In this document: positions 6,626 to 8,949 of the stretch, piece after piece | Position numbering within the stretch: the stretch's first letter is position 1 | Layout of the letters: each line of letters begins with the position of its first letter | NCBI GenBank assembly: GCA_028820035.1 | Contig: JAPPKI010000119.1 | Location: forward strand, 1 to 8,949 | Source: a bacterium | GTDB lineage: Bacteria > Actinomycetota > Acidimicrobiia > Acidimicrobiales > Bin134 | DNA length: 8,949 nucleotides | Direction: 5' to 3' | Program-made: the position numbers and the translations under genes | The notes under the pieces: generated by a model | The model's database searches: none | Seen by the model: only the letters and a program-made list of their open reading frames with translations | What the model was told of the DNA's origin: nothing

Positions 6626-6643
6626 CGGTGCTTCACGCACCGT
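6626..6643 (+). terminator. Hairpin immediately after the helicase stop
   Basis: CGGTGC (6626-6631) and GCACCG (6637-6642) form a six-pair GC-rich stem with the five-base loop TTCAC, directly after the TAG. The downstream bases TCATAACC have no T-run. It is therefore not a classical intrinsic terminator; it could be a weak terminator or a 3'-end stabiliser. Confidence 0.4.
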
Positions 6644-6758
6644 CATAACCAGGAGCAACTCCCCGCCTGGCGGCCAACGAACCGGTTGGGCGACCGAGGT
6701 CAATGGGTTCAACACGGCTCCGAAAGTCACGGTGGAATAGGAGTTAAGCGCCGGTAGC

Positions 6759-8114
6759 GTGGGGGCAGTGGCCGAGAACGCCGTCGGGCGGCTGAAGAAG
6801 GACGACGGCGGAGTCGTAGGCGGTCCTTGGATCGAAACCGGGCCCAAAGGACGCGGCCTAGGCGCGGCCCGGGCCTTACTCGCCGGAGTTCTGCTCATCA
6901 TGGTGGGCAACGGCTTGCAGGGTGTGCTGCTGGGGGTGCGAACCGAATCGGAAGGATTTGGCCTGGCCGTCAGCGGCATCGTCATGGGCTGCTATTTCCT
7001 GGGCTTTATGATCGGCACTCGCCTGGCCGAGCACTTCCTGGCCGCAGTGGGCCACATCCGGGTGTTCGCCGCATTGGCCTCGATGGCCTCCGGCGTATCG
7101 ATATTGCACCTGCTGTGGATCAACCCCACCGCTTGGGGGCTGCTGAGAATGGTGTTCGGTTTGTGCATCGCCGGGGTGTATGTGGTGGTGGAATCGTGGC
7201 TCAACGACATGGCCACCAACGCCACCCGGGGTCGGCTGTTGTCGATGTACATGGTGTCGTCGATGGGCGGGCTCACCTTGGGCCAACTGCTCTTGAACGG
7301 CGCTGACCCCTTCGGTTTCGAGCTGTTCGTGATCTCCTCGGTGCTTATCTCCGCCGCGCTGGTCCCCATCACCCTGTCGGCCACCAGCGCACCCCCGCTT
7401 GTGGTGCCCGAGTCGCTGTCACTGCGCCAGCTCATCTCCCTGGCCCCCACCGGGGTGCTCACCGCGTTTTGCGCGGGCATCAGCCACGGCACGCTGTTGG
7501 GAGTGGGCGCGGTATACGCCGCCTATGAGGGATTGCCCACGTCACGGATTGCGCTGTTTCTGGTGGCCGCCACCGCGGGAGCAATCGCCTTCCAATGGCC
7601 GCTGGGCTCGCTGTCGGACCGGATGTCGCGCCGGGCAGTGATCTTCACGGTGGCTGCCGCGGCTGCGGCTATTGCGGGGATCATGCCCTTGATCGAGCCG
7701 GGATCGGCAGTGTCTCTGGTGCTCATGTTCTGCTTCGGCGGCGCCACCTTCCCCCTCTACTCGCTGGGCATCGCCCTCGCCGGTGATTGGGTGCCGTCGT
7801 CGCAGCTGAACGGGGCCAGCGCCGCGCTGGTGCGAACCTCGGGGGTGGGCGCGGTGATCGGCCCGGTCGTCGGGGGCATGGTCATGGCCTTGACCGCGCC
7901 TTGGACGTTTTTCTTGGTGCTGGTAGGGGCCCACGCCGTGGTGGTGGCCTACACCGGGTGGCGGATCGTGGCCCGAGACGGCATCCCCGTGGCCCAACAG
8001 GGCGAGTGCGTGCCGTGGCCCATGCGGGCGTCGGCCATGGCCGTGAACCTGCTGCGCCGCCCGCCAATACCCTTCTCACGAAACGGCGGATCTGGCCCGG
8101 GCAAGGCCGTTTGA
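6759..8114 (+). CDS. MFS transporter, YcaD-like
   Basis: The 451-residue protein is almost wholly hydrophobic, with about twelve membrane segments between residues 36 and 402, so it is an inner-membrane carrier of the major facilitator superfamily. The signature VVVESWLND (142-150) followed by RGRLLSMYM, then FQWPLGSLSDRMSRR (278-292, the cytoplasmic loop motif between segments 8 and 9) and FPLYSLGIALAGDW (331-344), matches my recollection of the YcaD family. The substrate of that family is not established. A polar tail of about 50 residues follows the last segment. The start is uncertain: GTG 6759 and GTG 6768 are both in frame. The AGGAG at 6739-6743 is too far from either for normal use, and no ATG precedes the first membrane segment. 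Its position between the helicase and the truncated gene gives no functional clue. Confidence 0.88.
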   Translation: MGAVAENAVGRLKKDDGGVVGGPWIETGPKGRGLGAARALLAGVLLIMVGNGLQGVLLGVRTESEGFGLAVSGIVMGCYFLGFMIGTRLAEHFLAAVGHIRVFAALASMASGVSILHLLWINPTAWGLLRMVFGLCIAGVYVVVESWLNDMATNATRGRLLSMYMVSSMGGLTLGQLLLNGADPFGFELFVISSVLISAALVPITLSATSAPPLVVPESLSLRQLISLAPTGVLTAFCAGISHGTLLGVGAVYAAYEGLPTSRIALFLVAATAGAIAFQWPLGSLSDRMSRRAVIFTVAAAAAAIAGIMPLIEPGSAVSLVLMFCFGGATFPLYSLGIALAGDWVPSSQLNGASAALVRTSGVGAVIGPVVGGMVMALTAPWTFFLVLVGAHAVVVAYTGWRIVARDGIPVAQQGECVPWPMRASAMAVNLLRRPPIPFSRNGGSGPGKAV

Positions 8115-8160
8115 GCATTTGCCTATAGCACGTTTCATATAATTTCCCTATATTCCATGT
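8110..8160 (+). promoter_or_regulatory. AT-rich promoter with consensus TATAAT before the last gene
   Basis: In a GC-rich surround, this 51-base stretch is strongly AT-rich and carries a perfect TATAAT at 8138-8143. Possible -35 boxes are TTGAGC at 8111-8116 (21-base spacer) or TTGCCT at 8119-8124 (13-base spacer), neither ideal. A start about seven bases after the hexamer, near 8150, would leave a leader of only about ten bases before ATG 8161. No Shine-Dalgarno is visible, so the mRNA may be near-leaderless. Confidence 0.55.
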
Positions 8161-8949
8161 ATGCCCACAGTGGGGATGGATGCTGAAGCGGCCTTTGGAC
8201 TGGCTTTCGACTACCTGGCCGCCGCTGACGAGATCGACCGGCGGCGCCAGCGTTGGGCCGCGGTGGTGGCCGAGGTGGAGTATTGGCTGGGGGGTGAGCA
8301 GTACCCGGTGGAGCTGTCGTTGGGCGGGATCGCCCAGCAGCTTCGGATCGACTCGGGGGACATCTCCCAGAGAGCCCAGATGATCCTGCTCGGCCCCGAG
8401 GGGTTGAATCTGGCTTTGTGGGCCATCGAGGTTCTGCGCAACACCCCTGAAGCATGGGGCGGCGACCACATCGTGTCGCGGGGCGACTTGGAGGGCTTCG
8501 TCACCCGAACCGACGAGCTGGGGGAGGCGTCCCGGATTCTGCTCACCAACCCCAGCCTGTTCACCATGGTGGACACGGCCCGCAACAACCGCGACTACCT
8601 GTCCGATCCCACCGAGGGGTTCGCGGCCAGCGGCGGGGACGGGCGTATCAGCCTGGAGGACCTCGACGCCTTCGAGGCCAAGATGTCGGCCTACACCACG
8701 CTGCTGCCCTACTTGGCGGCCATCGACACCGCGGCCCAGGGCGATCCCACCAAGGCCGACCGGTTTCTGTCGAAGGCCGACTTCGAGGCCATCGTGGCTG
8801 ACGCGAGCCTGCCGCCTGAGGTGCGGGAGGCGGCTGCCGCGGTAATCGCCCACGGGGCCTACCACCGAAAGGACGGGTTCGGCTGGGACGACGTGGGGTT
8901 CTGGGCCATGGAGGTCGCCGGCGTGCTGCCGGTGGTGGGCGAGATCGTG
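8161..8949 (+). CDS. Uncharacterised EF-hand-like repeat protein, possible N-terminal region of a secreted effector/toxin (partial)
   Basis: The frame is open for all 263 codons to the right edge, so the C-terminus is missing. I do not recognise a named gene. No signal peptide is visible. The N-terminus is helical and charged (about 7-44). After it come loop-helix units of the pattern Asp-x-x-x-Ser-x-x-Asp-Leu/Phe: DHIVSRGDLEGF (102-113), DGRISLEDLDAF (160-171) and DRFLSKADFEAI (200-211), plus a degenerate DGFGWDDVGF (238-247). Between them are LLTNPSLFTMVDTA (127-140) and LPPEVREAAA (217-226). From memory this loop, LPPE..AA and NP.LF alternation resembles repeats in HrpF/NopX-type secreted proteins and some effectors. 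The visible end, AGVLPVVGEIV (253-263), looks like the hydrophobic link that precedes toxin domains in polymorphic toxins. An ordinary calcium-binding protein is the main alternative. ATG 8161 is the first in frame; GTG 8170 and ATG 8176 are possible. Confidence 0.75.
   Translation, partial: MPTVGMDAEAAFGLAFDYLAAADEIDRRRQRWAAVVAEVEYWLGGEQYPVELSLGGIAQQLRIDSGDISQRAQMILLGPEGLNLALWAIEVLRNTPEAWGGDHIVSRGDLEGFVTRTDELGEASRILLTNPSLFTMVDTARNNRDYLSDPTEGFAASGGDGRISLEDLDAFEAKMSAYTTLLPYLAAIDTAAQGDPTKADRFLSKADFEAIVADASLPPEVREAAAAVIAHGAYHRKDGFGWDDVGFWAMEVAGVLPVVGEIV

Noticed and set aside
6671..6690. Inverted repeat CCAAC/GTTGG in the helicase-MFS spacer
   Set aside because: A five-pair stem is expected by chance in GC-rich DNA and no promoter or T-run accompanies it.
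7882..8865. A 327-codon open frame on the minus strand across the MFS/last-gene junction
   Set aside because: It spans two well-supported plus-strand coding regions and the promoter between them, and its product is low-complexity Arg/Gly/Pro/His.

Overview
The window is GC-rich bacterial DNA with actinobacterial hallmarks. These are frequent GTG/GCC/CTG codons, a lipoprotein with a Cys-Gly-Asn start followed by an Asp run, and a DEAD-box helicase carrying the HRSGRTARAG form of motif VI. I infer an actinomycete, possibly of the Acidimicrobiia type; this rests on sequence style only.

Left part (1-4933): a metabolic island. Reading leftward from about 3744 are the alpha and beta subunits of a thiamine-diphosphate 2-oxoacid/acetoin dehydrogenase E1, a class III PLP aminotransferase, and the start of an ABC-transporter substrate-binding lipoprotein. 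The lipoprotein's N-terminus resembles TauA-type (taurine/sulfonate) binding proteins and runs off the left edge. The matching E2 acyltransferase, with one lipoyl domain, a subunit-binding domain and a catalytic domain, is read rightward from the same short intergenic region, so E1 and E2 are divergent. No E3 is in the window. The arrangement suggests uptake of an amine, amino acid or sulfonate, its transamination, and oxidative decarboxylation or acyl-CoA formation from a downstream 2-oxo compound. The true substrate cannot be read from the sequence.

Middle part (4934-6758): a 306-base leader with a perfect inverted repeat and small hairpins, then a DEAD-box RNA helicase with a basic, Asn/Arg/Gly-rich C-terminal tail built from imperfect repeats, then a short spacer with a hairpin just after the stop.

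Right part (6759-8949): an YcaD-like MFS transporter, then an AT-rich promoter with a perfect TATAAT hexamer, then a gene open to the right edge. Its 263 visible residues contain EF-hand-like loop/helix units reminiscent of the repeats in HrpF/NopX-type secreted proteins. They end in a short hydrophobic Leu-Pro-Val-Val-Gly motif like those leading into toxin domains. This truncated gene is the least ordinary item and the best candidate for something undescribed; its C-terminus lies outside the window.
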